A stretch of 53,484 nucleotides of DNA, taken from positions 1 to 53,484 of the forward strand of contig CAKVBA010000016.1 in assembly GCA_934725305.1 (NCBI GenBank). Reading direction: 5' to 3'. The notes under the pieces were generated by a model. That model had not been told where the DNA came from. It worked only from the letters and a program-made list of their open reading frames with translations, and searched no databases. The stretch comes from an uncultured Parabacteroides sp. GTDB lineage: Bacteria; Bacteroidota; Bacteroidia; Bacteroidales; Tannerellaceae. The number at the start of each line of letters is the position of its first letter. Position 1 is the first letter of the stretch. Made by a program: the position numbers and the translations under genes. Below, in pieces: positions 17,888 through 26,721 of the stretch.

Positions 17888-19068
17888 ACCAAATTCCAAA
17901 TCGAACGAAACAAATCAACAATACGCCCCGATGTTTTACCATCTCCATAAGGATTAACAGCCTTCGCCATCATATAATAAGATTCTTCTTTATTAAGTAA
18001 TGAAGATACCTCCAAAAGGATTTTATCATAATCAGTTCCTACCAATTTAACAGTTCCTGCTGTTACAGCCTCAGGTCTTTCTGTTGTTTCACGCATAACT
18101 AATACAGGCTTCCCCAATCCTGGTGCTTCCTCTTGGATTCCACCACTATCTGTTAAAACAATTGTAGCACGATTCATCATATAGATAAATGGTAAATAAT
18201 CCAATGGCTCTATCAGATAAACATTTGGATGTGACACTTTATAGTCTTCTCCAAAAACCTCTGCAATAGGTCTTCGCACATTGGGATTCAGATGCATTGG
18301 ATATACAAAATCCACCTGAGGAAATTTTTCTGACAAATCACAGATTGCTTTACAGATATGCATAAATCCCTCACCAAAGTTTTCCCTTCTATGTCCAGTT
18401 ATTAAAACTAATTCTCGCTCACTACTATCCCAAGATTTCAATAAAGATAATGGCACACCAGATTGATCTAATACCATCTTTATTTGCTGCTCTATCTGTT
18501 CATCTTCCCTAATCTGACTCAACACAATATGCAAAGCATCTATCACTGTATTTCCTACAACGAAAACTTTAGAATCATCAACACCCTCATTCAATAAATT
18601 TCGATGACTCAATTCCGTCGGAGCAAAATGGAAAGAAGTAATACGACTTGTTATTTGTCGATTCATTTCTTCAGGCCAAGGACTATAAATATTATGAGTA
18701 CGCAACCCAGCTTCAACATGTCCAACCGGTATCTGCTGATAAAATGCTGCCAAAGCAGCCGCAGTTGAAGTTGTTGTATCACCATGAACCAAAACCACAT
18801 CAGGTTTTTCCTTCTTCAAGATATCGCGGAGCCCTAATAAAACACGAGACGTTATATCATATAGATCCTGTCCCTGCTTCATTATGTTTAAATCATAATC
18901 AGGATGGATATCAAACAAATGTAATACCTGATCCAACATCTCACGGTGCTGTGCCGTTACACAAACAACAGTTTCAAAATGGACTGTATCTTTTTGAAAC
19001 TCTTTTACCAAAGGACACATTTTAATCGCTTCAGGGCGAGTTCCAAAAACAAGCATTATTTTTTTCAT
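17884..19068 (-). CDS. wecB: UDP-N-acetylglucosamine 2-epimerase (non-hydrolysing)
   Basis: WecB interconverts UDP-GlcNAc and UDP-ManNAc in the cytoplasm. The 394-residue protein has the family opening VFGTRPEAIKM, HVEAGLRTHNIYSPWPEE, the GHRRENFGEGF motif and the active-site stretch TDSGGIQEEAPGLG. It is normally paired with the dehydrogenase WecC to give UDP-ManNAcA, but no such gene is in the window, so ManNAc itself may be used or WecC may lie elsewhere. Confidence 0.95.
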   Translation of the reverse strand: MKKIMLVFGTRPEAIKMCPLVKEFQKDTVHFETVVCVTAQHREMLDQVLHLFDIHPDYDLNIMKQGQDLYDITSRVLLGLRDILKKEKPDVVLVHGDTTTSTAAALAAFYQQIPVGHVEAGLRTHNIYSPWPEEMNRQITSRITSFHFAPTELSHRNLLNEGVDDSKVFVVGNTVIDALHIVLSQIREDEQIEQQIKMVLDQSGVPLSLLKSWDSSERELVLITGHRRENFGEGFMHICKAICDLSEKFPQVDFVYPMHLNPNVRRPIAEVFGEDYKVSHPNVYLIEPLDYLPFIYMMNRATIVLTDSGGIQEEAPGLGKPVLVMRETTERPEAVTAGTVKLVGTDYDKILLEVSSLLNKEESYYMMAKAVNPYGDGKTSGRIVDLFRSIWNLV

Positions 19069-19080
19069 ATCTTTAACTTT

Positions 19081-19872
19081 TTAATCTTCAATTTCTATTT
19101 TTATAATATGCTGGGCCAGCTGATCAAGATTTGGTAACTTCCTATAATCACCATATAGACGAGAAAGATAACCATCACAATTAGCAGGTCCCCAAAAAGA
19201 TTTCCCTTCAAATACGATTTCCTTAAGAGGAAACAAATCATGAGGATCTCGTCCTCCTAAAAAACCCGATCCTAACCCTAACCTTAATTCTTTTGGAGGC
19301 CTAATTTTTGAAAAAAGACGAAAAATAGGATATACAAAACGAGTTAAGCCAAACAACAACACTCGCATCAACCCTTTTTTCAATCCCATTCGATCATTTT
19401 TTAAATAGGACAACCTATATACATAACCATGCAATCTTGACGACAGCCACACAAATGGATAACAAACAGGCTCTAAATAAAAAATATCAATATAGATACC
19501 ATTATATTTATAATTTCTCCCTATCTGGTTTACCTCCGAAATAGAAGAAGTTGTTTCACGCAACTTAGAATATGGAGCTACATAATCTCTGTCCGTATCC
19601 ACTGTTTGCAACACCAAATTAGAGGGCAACTCAGATGGGAGAATTCTCATAAGCTTATCATAATCTGGTTTTAACATTTCAATATCCAAGTCATCATCCC
19701 AGGGAATAAAGCCACCATGACGCACAGCACCTAATAGTGTTCCAGAACTGAGCCAATAGTTTATATGATGTTTTCTACAAACATCATCTATAAACTCTAA
19801 TATACCTAACATCCGCATCTGATGATTTCGCAAAGCAGAGCCATCCGGATTAAAACGACGAAGTTCGTCCAT
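19081..19872 (-). CDS. LicD family phosphotransferase
   Basis: A 263-residue LicD-family protein. The signature GTLLGAVRHGGFIPWDDDLD (residues 44-63) contains the acidic metal-binding residues. In characterised members (pneumococcal LicD) the enzyme transfers phosphocholine from CDP-choline to a glycan; other LicD proteins transfer other phospho-amino-alcohols or phosphosugars. Here it sits in one operon with a nucleotidyltransferase fusion, so it probably decorates the surface glycan. Its 5' end overlaps the wzx 3' end by 23 bp. Confidence 0.9.
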   Translation of the reverse strand: MDELRRFNPDGSALRNHQMRMLGILEFIDDVCRKHHINYWLSSGTLLGAVRHGGFIPWDDDLDIEMLKPDYDKLMRILPSELPSNLVLQTVDTDRDYVAPYSKLRETTSSISEVNQIGRNYKYNGIYIDIFYLEPVCYPFVWLSSRLHGYVYRLSYLKNDRMGLKKGLMRVLLFGLTRFVYPIFRLFSKIRPPKELRLGLGSGFLGGRDPHDLFPLKEIVFEGKSFWGPANCDGYLSRLYGDYRKLPNLDQLAQHIIKIEIED

Positions 19873-21118
19873 ATAACGTAATCAATTTATATCGGTTACA
19901 ATAATATAGTCTATACAAGGCTATTACCAACTCTGCAATTCCAAGTGCAAAAGCAAAGTTAACAATAGAGAATGAATTTATAAAATATAATACTACATAA
20001 ATAACAATCAACACTAATGTTGATAAAACAACACTTCTATTAAAAGGCTTAGAATAGCCAAATGAGACTAAGACTGGAGAACCAGTAAAAGCAGTTATAC
20101 CTCCACTGAATATAAATAAACAAAGGATTCTTAAGATAACAACTGAATTTGGCAACTCCCCATGAGATAAAATATCAACAGCAAATGGAGCCAAAACATA
20201 TACACCCAAAACAATACAAATAGTTCCTGCCAACATCAAACGAAAACATTTATCAACAAATATTCGATCTAATGTTTTAGCGATATGAGGATATAATGCT
20301 TGATTCAACATCTGCAAAGGCACCAATGCGGTCATAGCTATTTTCTGAGCTAAGTCAAATGCTGCAACCTCTTGCATTGAAAAGAACAAACCACAAACTG
20401 TTTTTGCCATACTCGAATTAACAACAACAGATACACGTGACACAAAAAAAGGAATACTCTCTATAAAATATTGTCTAACTAATGTAAACGAAGGAAAATA
20501 TAATGTAATCTTTTCAACTCTAAGGAGCATAAAAAAAGATATTATTCCTGAAATCATCCAACCTAACGACTGCAACAAAGGTATCAATAAATAATCGTCT
20601 GGTCCTTTTATAAAAATAAAAATCGTTACTGTATAAAATAGAATAGAAACAAAACGAATCAACGTAATATACTTCATCTTTTCTACTCCCTGATAAAACC
20701 ATATAGGGAATAAGATTTCTGACAAACATGAAAGAAACGAGAGTAAAAACAGAATATAATTTTCCCTAAATTGCTCTACTGTTAACAATAATATAACTAA
20801 AATCAAAAAAGAAACAACAAACAAACAGCATTTTATTAACAAAACAGAAGAGACAACCTCTCCCAATTTAAAATAATCATTTCTACTGACTGATACATTC
20901 TTTACCGCAGAAACATCAAGGCCAAAATTAACAAGTATTACAAAATAAGATATAACAGCTTGGGCAAAAACAACCCAACCATACCTTTCTGCCCCAACCG
21001 TAGATATTAAATATGGCAATGCCACAAATGGCATTACCAATTTAAGTACCTCCAGTATAGACAGATATGTTGCATTATGAATTATAACTTTATATCTATT
21101 ATCAAAAGAAAATTTCAT
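19850..21118 (-). CDS. Wzx-type lipid-linked oligosaccharide flippase
   Basis: A 422-residue polysaccharide-transporter (MATE/PST superfamily) membrane protein with about twelve transmembrane segments. The opening LVMPFVALPYLISTVGAERYGWVVF is characteristic of the family. It flips the undecaprenyl-linked repeat unit across the inner membrane. Its 3' end overlaps licD by 23 bp, so the two are likely coupled. Confidence 0.9.
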   Translation of the reverse strand: MKFSFDNRYKVIIHNATYLSILEVLKLVMPFVALPYLISTVGAERYGWVVFAQAVISYFVILVNFGLDVSAVKNVSVSRNDYFKLGEVVSSVLLIKCCLFVVSFLILVILLLTVEQFRENYILFLLSFLSCLSEILFPIWFYQGVEKMKYITLIRFVSILFYTVTIFIFIKGPDDYLLIPLLQSLGWMISGIISFFMLLRVEKITLYFPSFTLVRQYFIESIPFFVSRVSVVVNSSMAKTVCGLFFSMQEVAAFDLAQKIAMTALVPLQMLNQALYPHIAKTLDRIFVDKCFRLMLAGTICIVLGVYVLAPFAVDILSHGELPNSVVILRILCLFIFSGGITAFTGSPVLVSFGYSKPFNRSVVLSTLVLIVIYVVLYFINSFSIVNFAFALGIAELVIALYRLYYCNRYKLITLYGRTSSF

Positions 21119-21137
21119 TTCTTCTCATCAACTTCAA

Positions 21138-22076
21138 TTAAACCCAAAACTTTTCATTTGTTACATCATGCATAATATCTGGCACTGTATCTTTTACAAT
21201 ATCATATATTTTTGAAGCGAAAAATATATCATGTAAAGCTATTCCTATATTATAAGCAAGAATTCGTTCTACATCAGATATACGCCCAGGATTCTGCATC
21301 AACAATATCCTTGCAAATTCATCAAATTGTCTAAATTGATTGAAATATTTAAAACCTTCAACATGACCTTTATCATCAGCAAATACCTTATCAAAGAACA
21401 AATCACAATTCTGAAAACCTCTCGTATGAACAGGAACAACTAAAACTCCAGGCTTAAAACAATGATCTGCAGCAAATAATCCATGAGCAACAGTAACACA
21501 TGAGACAACCACATCTGCCCCAATAATCAAAGACTCAGCATCGCTAAATACAGAAAACTTTAATTGAGGGTAATCTTTGAAACGATTTATAAAATCTAAT
21601 TCTTGACCTTTGTATGATAAAAGACGAATATGTAATGGACCTTTTACTATTGCCATTAAACATAGTAATGTTGCTCTAGCCGTATTTCCTAATCCCAAAA
21701 ATGCATATTCTCTTGCTGTCGATGATTTCAAATACTTAATAGATAGTGCAGCAACAGCACCTGTGCGCATAGCAGTAATCCAACTTCCATCCATCAACGC
21801 CAAGAAATCTCCATTATTAGCATCATACAATAAAATATCACTTAACAGAGCAGGTTTTCGCAAAGGAAAACGAGAAACTTCTTTTACTCCAAATCGGCCA
21901 CATGAAGGTATATACGATGGCATCGTATTGAAAAAGACATCAGGAGTAATAGTCATACTAATCTTATGAGGCAGACAACTATCATACTTCATGCGCAAAG
22001 CCTCTTCTACCCATTCCACACAATTAGCAGGAGAGATGGAAAGATTCCGTATCGTTTCAAAATCTATAATTTTCAT
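21138..22076 (-). CDS. Ornithine cyclodeaminase / mu-crystallin family enzyme
   Basis: A 312-residue NAD(P)-dependent enzyme. Evidence: LMDGSWITAMRTGAVAAL (family substrate/cofactor region), the Rossmann loop LGLGNTARATL, and CVTVAHGLF. The family includes ornithine cyclodeaminase, SbnB-type amino acid dehydrogenases and imine reductases, so activity cannot be assigned. Its position between wzx and a nucleotidyltransferase/PLP fusion suggests it supplies or modifies an amino-acid-derived building block of the glycan rather than acting in arginine metabolism. Confidence 0.8.
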   Translation of the reverse strand: MKIIDFETIRNLSISPANCVEWVEEALRMKYDSCLPHKISMTITPDVFFNTMPSYIPSCGRFGVKEVSRFPLRKPALLSDILLYDANNGDFLALMDGSWITAMRTGAVAALSIKYLKSSTAREYAFLGLGNTARATLLCLMAIVKGPLHIRLLSYKGQELDFINRFKDYPQLKFSVFSDAESLIIGADVVVSCVTVAHGLFAADHCFKPGVLVVPVHTRGFQNCDLFFDKVFADDKGHVEGFKYFNQFRQFDEFARILLMQNPGRISDVERILAYNIGIALHDIFFASKIYDIVKDTVPDIMHDVTNEKFWV

Positions 22077-22096
22077 AATCTAACCTCTTTTAAATA

Positions 22097-23905
22097 TTAC
22101 AACTCTTTCAAAACACGAACCAAACGAATGTTATCATGAGTAGATCGTACTGCAACACGTATATACTGTCCTGTTTTAAAAGCCTTTTTTGTTCCACAAT
22201 CTTTTATCAGAATATTATATTCATTTAATAGAATTTCTGCTAATTCTTTAGACGAATACTTACTAATTATCTCACATAAGAAATAATTAGCTTGAGATGG
22301 TATTACACGTAAAAAATCTATTTGCTGCAACTCCAAAAAGAATCGATTTCGCTCTTCTATAAATGACAGACAAGCCTGCTTGTAATCCAATTCATATTTA
22401 TTAAAAATTTGCATATAAAATTCAGCAAATGAATTTATATTCCAAATAGAAACATCTTTACGAACACGATTAACCAATTCAATATTCGAAGAAGCTAAAA
22501 CGCCTAAACGTAATCCTGGCACACCAAAAGATTTAGAAATACTCTTTATAACTATCAAATTAGAATATTTCTTCAAAATTTGATTAGTTAACAATGTATT
22601 ATCTATTGACTGTTCAGAAAAATCAACAAAAGATTCATCAATAATCATCATTATATCACGTTCTTCTGCCCATTCTATCAAACGAAAAACATCTTGTTTC
22701 AATATAAAATTACCAGAAGGATTATCTGGATTTATCAATAAAACAGAAGAAACACTCTGTGTATCAAAAAAATCCATTAAATCATCTGCAGTATAAGCAA
22801 AGTCTCTATTCTGAGGCACATATGACACTATCCGATCTTCTGCAAAACGATTAGGATACTCTTCAAAAGTAGGAAATACAACGCCTAAACGCCCTTTCAA
22901 TTCTTCCATCAAGCTTTTAATCAACTCAGCAGCACCATTTCCAGGACATACAAAAGATTGCGCCAATCCAAAATATTTAGCTATTAATAAAGAATTTACA
23001 TTCATGCCTGAAGGATACTCGCTTAATAACACATCAAAATTAGCCCGCATTTCCTTTTTCATCTTTTCAGGAGGAAAAAATGGATTAACTAAATAACAGT
23101 AATCTAATAATGAAGGATAACGCCAATATCCACCATACCGCTTTTGAAAACATGATAATTTATCTATTTTTTCAGCAAATATAGTTTCCGCATTATTCAA
23201 ATCTTGTATATCATCTATTTCATACCATTTTTCCCCCTGCAACGGTAATGCTTTCAAATCAGGTTTATCCAATAAAGTAATTACTCGTAAAACCTGTTCA
23301 TAATATTCATTACATCCCAATGCATTAATATATGCTCTCAAAAAAGGCACATAATAAGTTCTTGAAAATTCTTTGCTGAATTTATATATATTAACTGTTT
23401 TATAGTAAGATTCTTTATAATCAAAATCAAGAGCTTTTTTTGCGACAAAATTTAAGATATTATTTTCCTTATCCAACATAACAACAGTACCATCCATCCA
23501 GCTTTCATATTTTGCAACTAAAGCAATATTAGGATATGGATCAGAAAGTATTTTATCCAATACACTATCTTCAAATATCAAATCTGATTCAATTAATAAT
23601 GTATCATCTTGTAACAAAGAATCTTTAGCCAAAGACAATGAATAAATATTGTTCGTTTTATCATAAATTGGATTTACAATATATTCTATAGGTAATCCAC
23701 AATATGAATCTCCAATAAACTTTTTTAGTTCATCTCCTTTATACCCAATAACCATTATGACTTTCTTTAAGTCTAATTTAGAAAATTGAGTCAATACTCG
23801 TTCAATAAGCGTTACCCCGTTTACACGAATCATACATTTTGTATTATTCTGAGTAAGCTCACCTAAACGTTTACCCATGCCAGCAGCTAATATAATAACT
23901 TGCAT
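22097..23905 (-). CDS. Bifunctional sugar/alcohol-phosphate nucleotidyltransferase and PLP-dependent aminotransferase-fold enzyme
   Basis: A 602-residue two-domain fusion. Residues 1-240 are a LicC-like nucleotidyltransferase: IILAAGMGKRLGELT, then KCMIRVNG, and LIESDLIF (metal-binding acidic residues). Residues ~260-602 are a fold-type I PLP enzyme of the class I/II, HisC/CobD-like group: INPDNPSGNF, IIDESFVDF, PLP lysine K458 in SISKSFGVPGLRLG, and a C-terminal YIRVAVRS arginine. Fusions of this type could make and activate a phospho-amino-alcohol (CobD-like decarboxylation plus CTP transfer) or transaminate an aldehyde such as phosphonoacetaldehyde; sequence alone does not decide. In one operon with licD, wzx and wzz. 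Confidence 0.82.
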   Translation of the reverse strand: MQVIILAAGMGKRLGELTQNNTKCMIRVNGVTLIERVLTQFSKLDLKKVIMVIGYKGDELKKFIGDSYCGLPIEYIVNPIYDKTNNIYSLSLAKDSLLQDDTLLIESDLIFEDSVLDKILSDPYPNIALVAKYESWMDGTVVMLDKENNILNFVAKKALDFDYKESYYKTVNIYKFSKEFSRTYYVPFLRAYINALGCNEYYEQVLRVITLLDKPDLKALPLQGEKWYEIDDIQDLNNAETIFAEKIDKLSCFQKRYGGYWRYPSLLDYCYLVNPFFPPEKMKKEMRANFDVLLSEYPSGMNVNSLLIAKYFGLAQSFVCPGNGAAELIKSLMEELKGRLGVVFPTFEEYPNRFAEDRIVSYVPQNRDFAYTADDLMDFFDTQSVSSVLLINPDNPSGNFILKQDVFRLIEWAEERDIMMIIDESFVDFSEQSIDNTLLTNQILKKYSNLIVIKSISKSFGVPGLRLGVLASSNIELVNRVRKDVSIWNINSFAEFYMQIFNKYELDYKQACLSFIEERNRFFLELQQIDFLRVIPSQANYFLCEIISKYSSKELAEILLNEYNILIKDCGTKKAFKTGQYIRVAVRSTHDNIRLVRVLKEL

Positions 23906-23917
23906 ATTTATCAGTAT

Positions 23918-25528
23918 TTAATTATGAGATACACTCTCTTTATAAGCTTTTATTAACGACAACAATTGTTCTTTCCCAAACAAATAACCAACAGGTATCA
24001 ACAGGGTAACAAGACACATTCCTATTGCGGCAAACAACTTTCTTGGCTTCACAGGCTTTTTCTTCACATATGCTTGTTCCACAACACGAGCTTTTACCTT
24101 ATTTGATCCTAATGCCAACGCTATCTCTTCACGCTTTTGCAAAAGAATTAAATAAACACCCTGAAGGATTTCTTGCTGTCTCTTATAATCAATATATTCC
24201 CGTTCTTGACTTGGAACACTCGACATTTTATTTAAAATAATGTTCTCCTTCTTTTTCAAGTCACTCACAGTCAAGTCTAAACCCTTTCTGGCATTTGCGA
24301 TAGAAAGAAATACTCCTTTTCTTAACTGAGATATTCTTTTATCCATGCTTCCTACCAAAGGGTTGTCTTCATTTGAATTCTGCAACAAACGAGATCGTTC
24401 AATCAATGCCTCATTATACAAACTGATGGCACTATTCTTATCGCTTTCTTTGATGGACAATAAAGAAGGTATTACATTATACTTATTCTCAGGATCTTTC
24501 ACATAACTATCCAACATATCAATCACATGAGTCTGAGCCTCCGTTTCAATCACTTTTGATTGAATGTCTTTCACTTGTTCAGCATAAAATTGAATATCAT
24601 ATTTTAAATCCGTCAACTTGTTTTTCGTCTTATAAGCAACTATAGCCTCTTCTATATCTGCTAAATTGCTCATAACACTGTTGATACGATTATTTAAAAA
24701 CAACAAAGCTTTCTGACCTTCTTCTTTCTTAATATCGCCTGCTCTATTGTTGTAATTCTCAACTATTGCATTTAACAAATCAAGTCCTCTGTTTTTCTCA
24801 TAATCTCGCCATGTCATTTCAATGACATTCGAAATTTTTGAATACTCATCGACAACAAGTTCGTCCAATATTTCTTCTGCAACCCAACGAGAAGGACGTA
24901 TGGTTATTTCCATATCTACATTGGGCTGTTCTTTTTTTACTGATTCCGCATAATCCAACACAAAAGAACCTTGTTTCAATTCTATAATTGCCGGCAATGA
25001 AGAGTATTCAAATTTCACCTTCTCTGAATCTAATGTGGCTGAGACTTTTACCTTGTCTTTCTTCACTTTCACTTGCAAAGTGATATCATTATTTACCTGA
25101 GCAAAGGTCACAGAATCAGCTGTAACAGTCAAAGGTGTATCATCATAAAACTTATACGACCAAGTATAAGGCTTATGATATTCCACATTCAAGCCTAATT
25201 GCAAAACCACCTTATTTAATAGGTTATTAGACTTTAGTACATTTAATTCATCATCAAGATTAATTCCTCCACCAGAAGCTCCACCAAGCCTAAATGATTT
25301 CATAAGACCAGCCGCCTCACCAAGTCCAACGCCTCCGGAAGACATGATATCCTTATCATCTTGTATCTGCACTGTTGAAAACATCTCATAGGTTTTTGGA
25401 TACATCACCAAATAAAGAATTGCAAATACCAATGATACAGCAAACACAGTCATAAAGACTTTCCAATGATGCAAATAATATATAATAATATGCTTTAAAC
25501 CTATTTCCTCTTTTTCGTCCATCATCAT
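23918..25528 (-). CDS. Wzz/PCP-type polysaccharide chain-length determinant
   Basis: A 536-residue inner-membrane protein with the PCP layout: N-terminal TM helix (about residues 24-42), a long periplasmic coiled-coil domain (residues ~50-495), a proline-rich KKPVKPRKLF and a second TM helix (about 503-522). No Walker motif follows, so there is no fused tyrosine kinase. It sets glycan chain length and bridges to the Wza channel encoded just upstream. Confidence 0.9.
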   Translation of the reverse strand: MMMDEKEEIGLKHIIIYYLHHWKVFMTVFAVSLVFAILYLVMYPKTYEMFSTVQIQDDKDIMSSGGVGLGEAAGLMKSFRLGGASGGGINLDDELNVLKSNNLLNKVVLQLGLNVEYHKPYTWSYKFYDDTPLTVTADSVTFAQVNNDITLQVKVKKDKVKVSATLDSEKVKFEYSSLPAIIELKQGSFVLDYAESVKKEQPNVDMEITIRPSRWVAEEILDELVVDEYSKISNVIEMTWRDYEKNRGLDLLNAIVENYNNRAGDIKKEEGQKALLFLNNRINSVMSNLADIEEAIVAYKTKNKLTDLKYDIQFYAEQVKDIQSKVIETEAQTHVIDMLDSYVKDPENKYNVIPSLLSIKESDKNSAISLYNEALIERSRLLQNSNEDNPLVGSMDKRISQLRKGVFLSIANARKGLDLTVSDLKKKENIILNKMSSVPSQEREYIDYKRQQEILQGVYLILLQKREEIALALGSNKVKARVVEQAYVKKKPVKPRKLFAAIGMCLVTLLIPVGYLFGKEQLLSLIKAYKESVSHN

Positions 25529-25545
25529 ATTTCAAACAGTTATTT

Positions 25546-26346
25546 TTATTTAGTAATTGCCAATATTACAGTTGCGATTACAGACACTGCACTTAAGATT
25601 GAAGAAAAGACAGTAACATTATATTGCTCTGCCTGACTAAAACGTGCATTTCGTTTCTTCGCAGTATTGGGCTCTACATAGACCACGTCGTTCTGACACA
25701 AATAATAATAAGGCGAAGTAAAGACGGCAGGATCTGTAAGGTCTAAACGACCGTACTCCTTCCGGCCATTTATATCACGAATCACTAATACATTCTTACG
25801 ATTTCCGTTGATCGTGAGATCTCCTGAATAACCTATGGCATCCAAGATGGAGACACGATCACTTTGTACGGGATAGCCACCTGGATTCATCACTTCGCCC
25901 AATACCGTCACCTTGAAATTGGTGATGAGTACGGTCACCATTGGGTCTTGAACATATTTAGAGATCCGTTTCTCCAAATCGGCACTCAACTCCTGCTTGG
26001 AAAGTCCAACCACATGAACTTTACCCAACACCGGGAAATTGATGTTTCCCTCTTTATCCACTAAATATGTATATAAAGATTCTGAAGGCTTAACGGGATT
26101 TTCCCCTTGTAATGCATAGGAATAGACTGGAGGATTAAAGGGTGTAACCACTGATGGATCCCATGCGGAAACAGATATATTCAATAAGTCATCTTGACAG
26201 ATCTTAGTGTCATAATTCTGAGCCATTTGATTTACTTGTTCCGCCGTCAATGAATCTACACCTTGGAAATAGGCCACATCCTTAGGAACAGAGCAGGCTC
26301 CCAGCAAAAGGGCAAATACGACTACTGATAACAATTTAATTTTCAT
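25546..26346 (-). CDS. Wza-type outer-membrane polysaccharide export lipoprotein
   Basis: A 266-residue lipoprotein (lipobox LLGAC). It contains the Poly_export domain (YDTKICQDDLLNISV), an SLBB-type beta-grasp region (KVTVLGEVMNPGGYPV) and a C-terminal hydrophobic helix near residues 245-263. It forms the export channel with the Wzz protein. I use ATG 26346, not the in-frame TTG at 26361, because the -7 promoter element lies at 26370-26377 and ATG gives a standard signal peptide. First gene of the minus-strand glycan operon; no UpxY/UpxZ-type regulators precede it. Confidence 0.9.
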   Translation of the reverse strand: MKIKLLSVVVFALLLGACSVPKDVAYFQGVDSLTAEQVNQMAQNYDTKICQDDLLNISVSAWDPSVVTPFNPPVYSYALQGENPVKPSESLYTYLVDKEGNINFPVLGKVHVVGLSKQELSADLEKRISKYVQDPMVTVLITNFKVTVLGEVMNPGGYPVQSDRVSILDAIGYSGDLTINGNRKNVLVIRDINGRKEYGRLDLTDPAVFTSPYYYLCQNDVVYVEPNTAKKRNARFSQAEQYNVTVFSSILSAVSVIATVILAITK

Positions 26347-26369
26347 AATTCCTTTTTTCAAATGAAATG

Positions 26370-26377
26370 CAAATATA
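26370..26377 (-). promoter_or_regulatory. -7 element TATATTTG of the wza operon
   Basis: CAAATATA on the plus strand reads TATATTTG on the minus strand, 23 bp before the wza ATG. No good -33 match. It drives the eight-gene minus-strand operon (26346-16700). Confidence 0.5.
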
Positions 26378-26498
26378 CTATTTTTTCTTCAACTATATAG
26401 CACGATATTCATGCCCATTCTTCGTTACTGAATAACACTTTCTATAACGATGCTTTTGCATATATATTGCGGCATGGCCATCTATTTATAAAATCTTT

Positions 26499-26686
26499 TT
26501 TAGCCCCAATCGGTCATTAGAGCGAAAAAAAGTAAAACAGCTGAGGCTGGCAAAACAACGGTCTTGATGCAGCCTCACAAGGTGCGTCGGAAATCGATAC
26601 CGAAAAGCGACGTAGACAAGAGTTAGAGGGAATAAAAACATCCATCCTTTCCACTTTTTTGGCTCTAATGACCGATTTAGGTTAAA
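26499..26686. mobile_element. MITE-like element with ~35-bp terminal inverted repeats
   Basis: The left end (26499-26533) and right end (26653-26686) are imperfect inverted repeats. A 16-bp core, AATCGGTCATTAGAGC (26508-26523), is perfectly inverted at 26662-26677. The interior is non-coding and includes a small hairpin. The interior next to the right end aligns to the left part of the element at 43003. It lies between wza and cvfB promoters. Confidence 0.75.
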
Positions 26687-26694
26687 TTATTGTG

Positions 26695-26702
26695 TAAGTT
26701 TG
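26695..26702 (+). promoter_or_regulatory. -7 element TAAGTTTG upstream of cvfB
   Basis: It matches TAnnTTTG 20 bp before the ATG. The -33 position falls inside the right inverted repeat of the adjacent MITE-like element (TTTA at 26675-26678). Confidence 0.5.
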
Positions 26703-26721
26703 CGACAAAACAAATTAAACT

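Noticed and set aside
26390..26500. Invertible promoter repeats in front of the wza operon
   Set aside because: Only short (about 6-bp) inverted matches were found; nothing like the long paired repeats of phase-variable capsule promoters.
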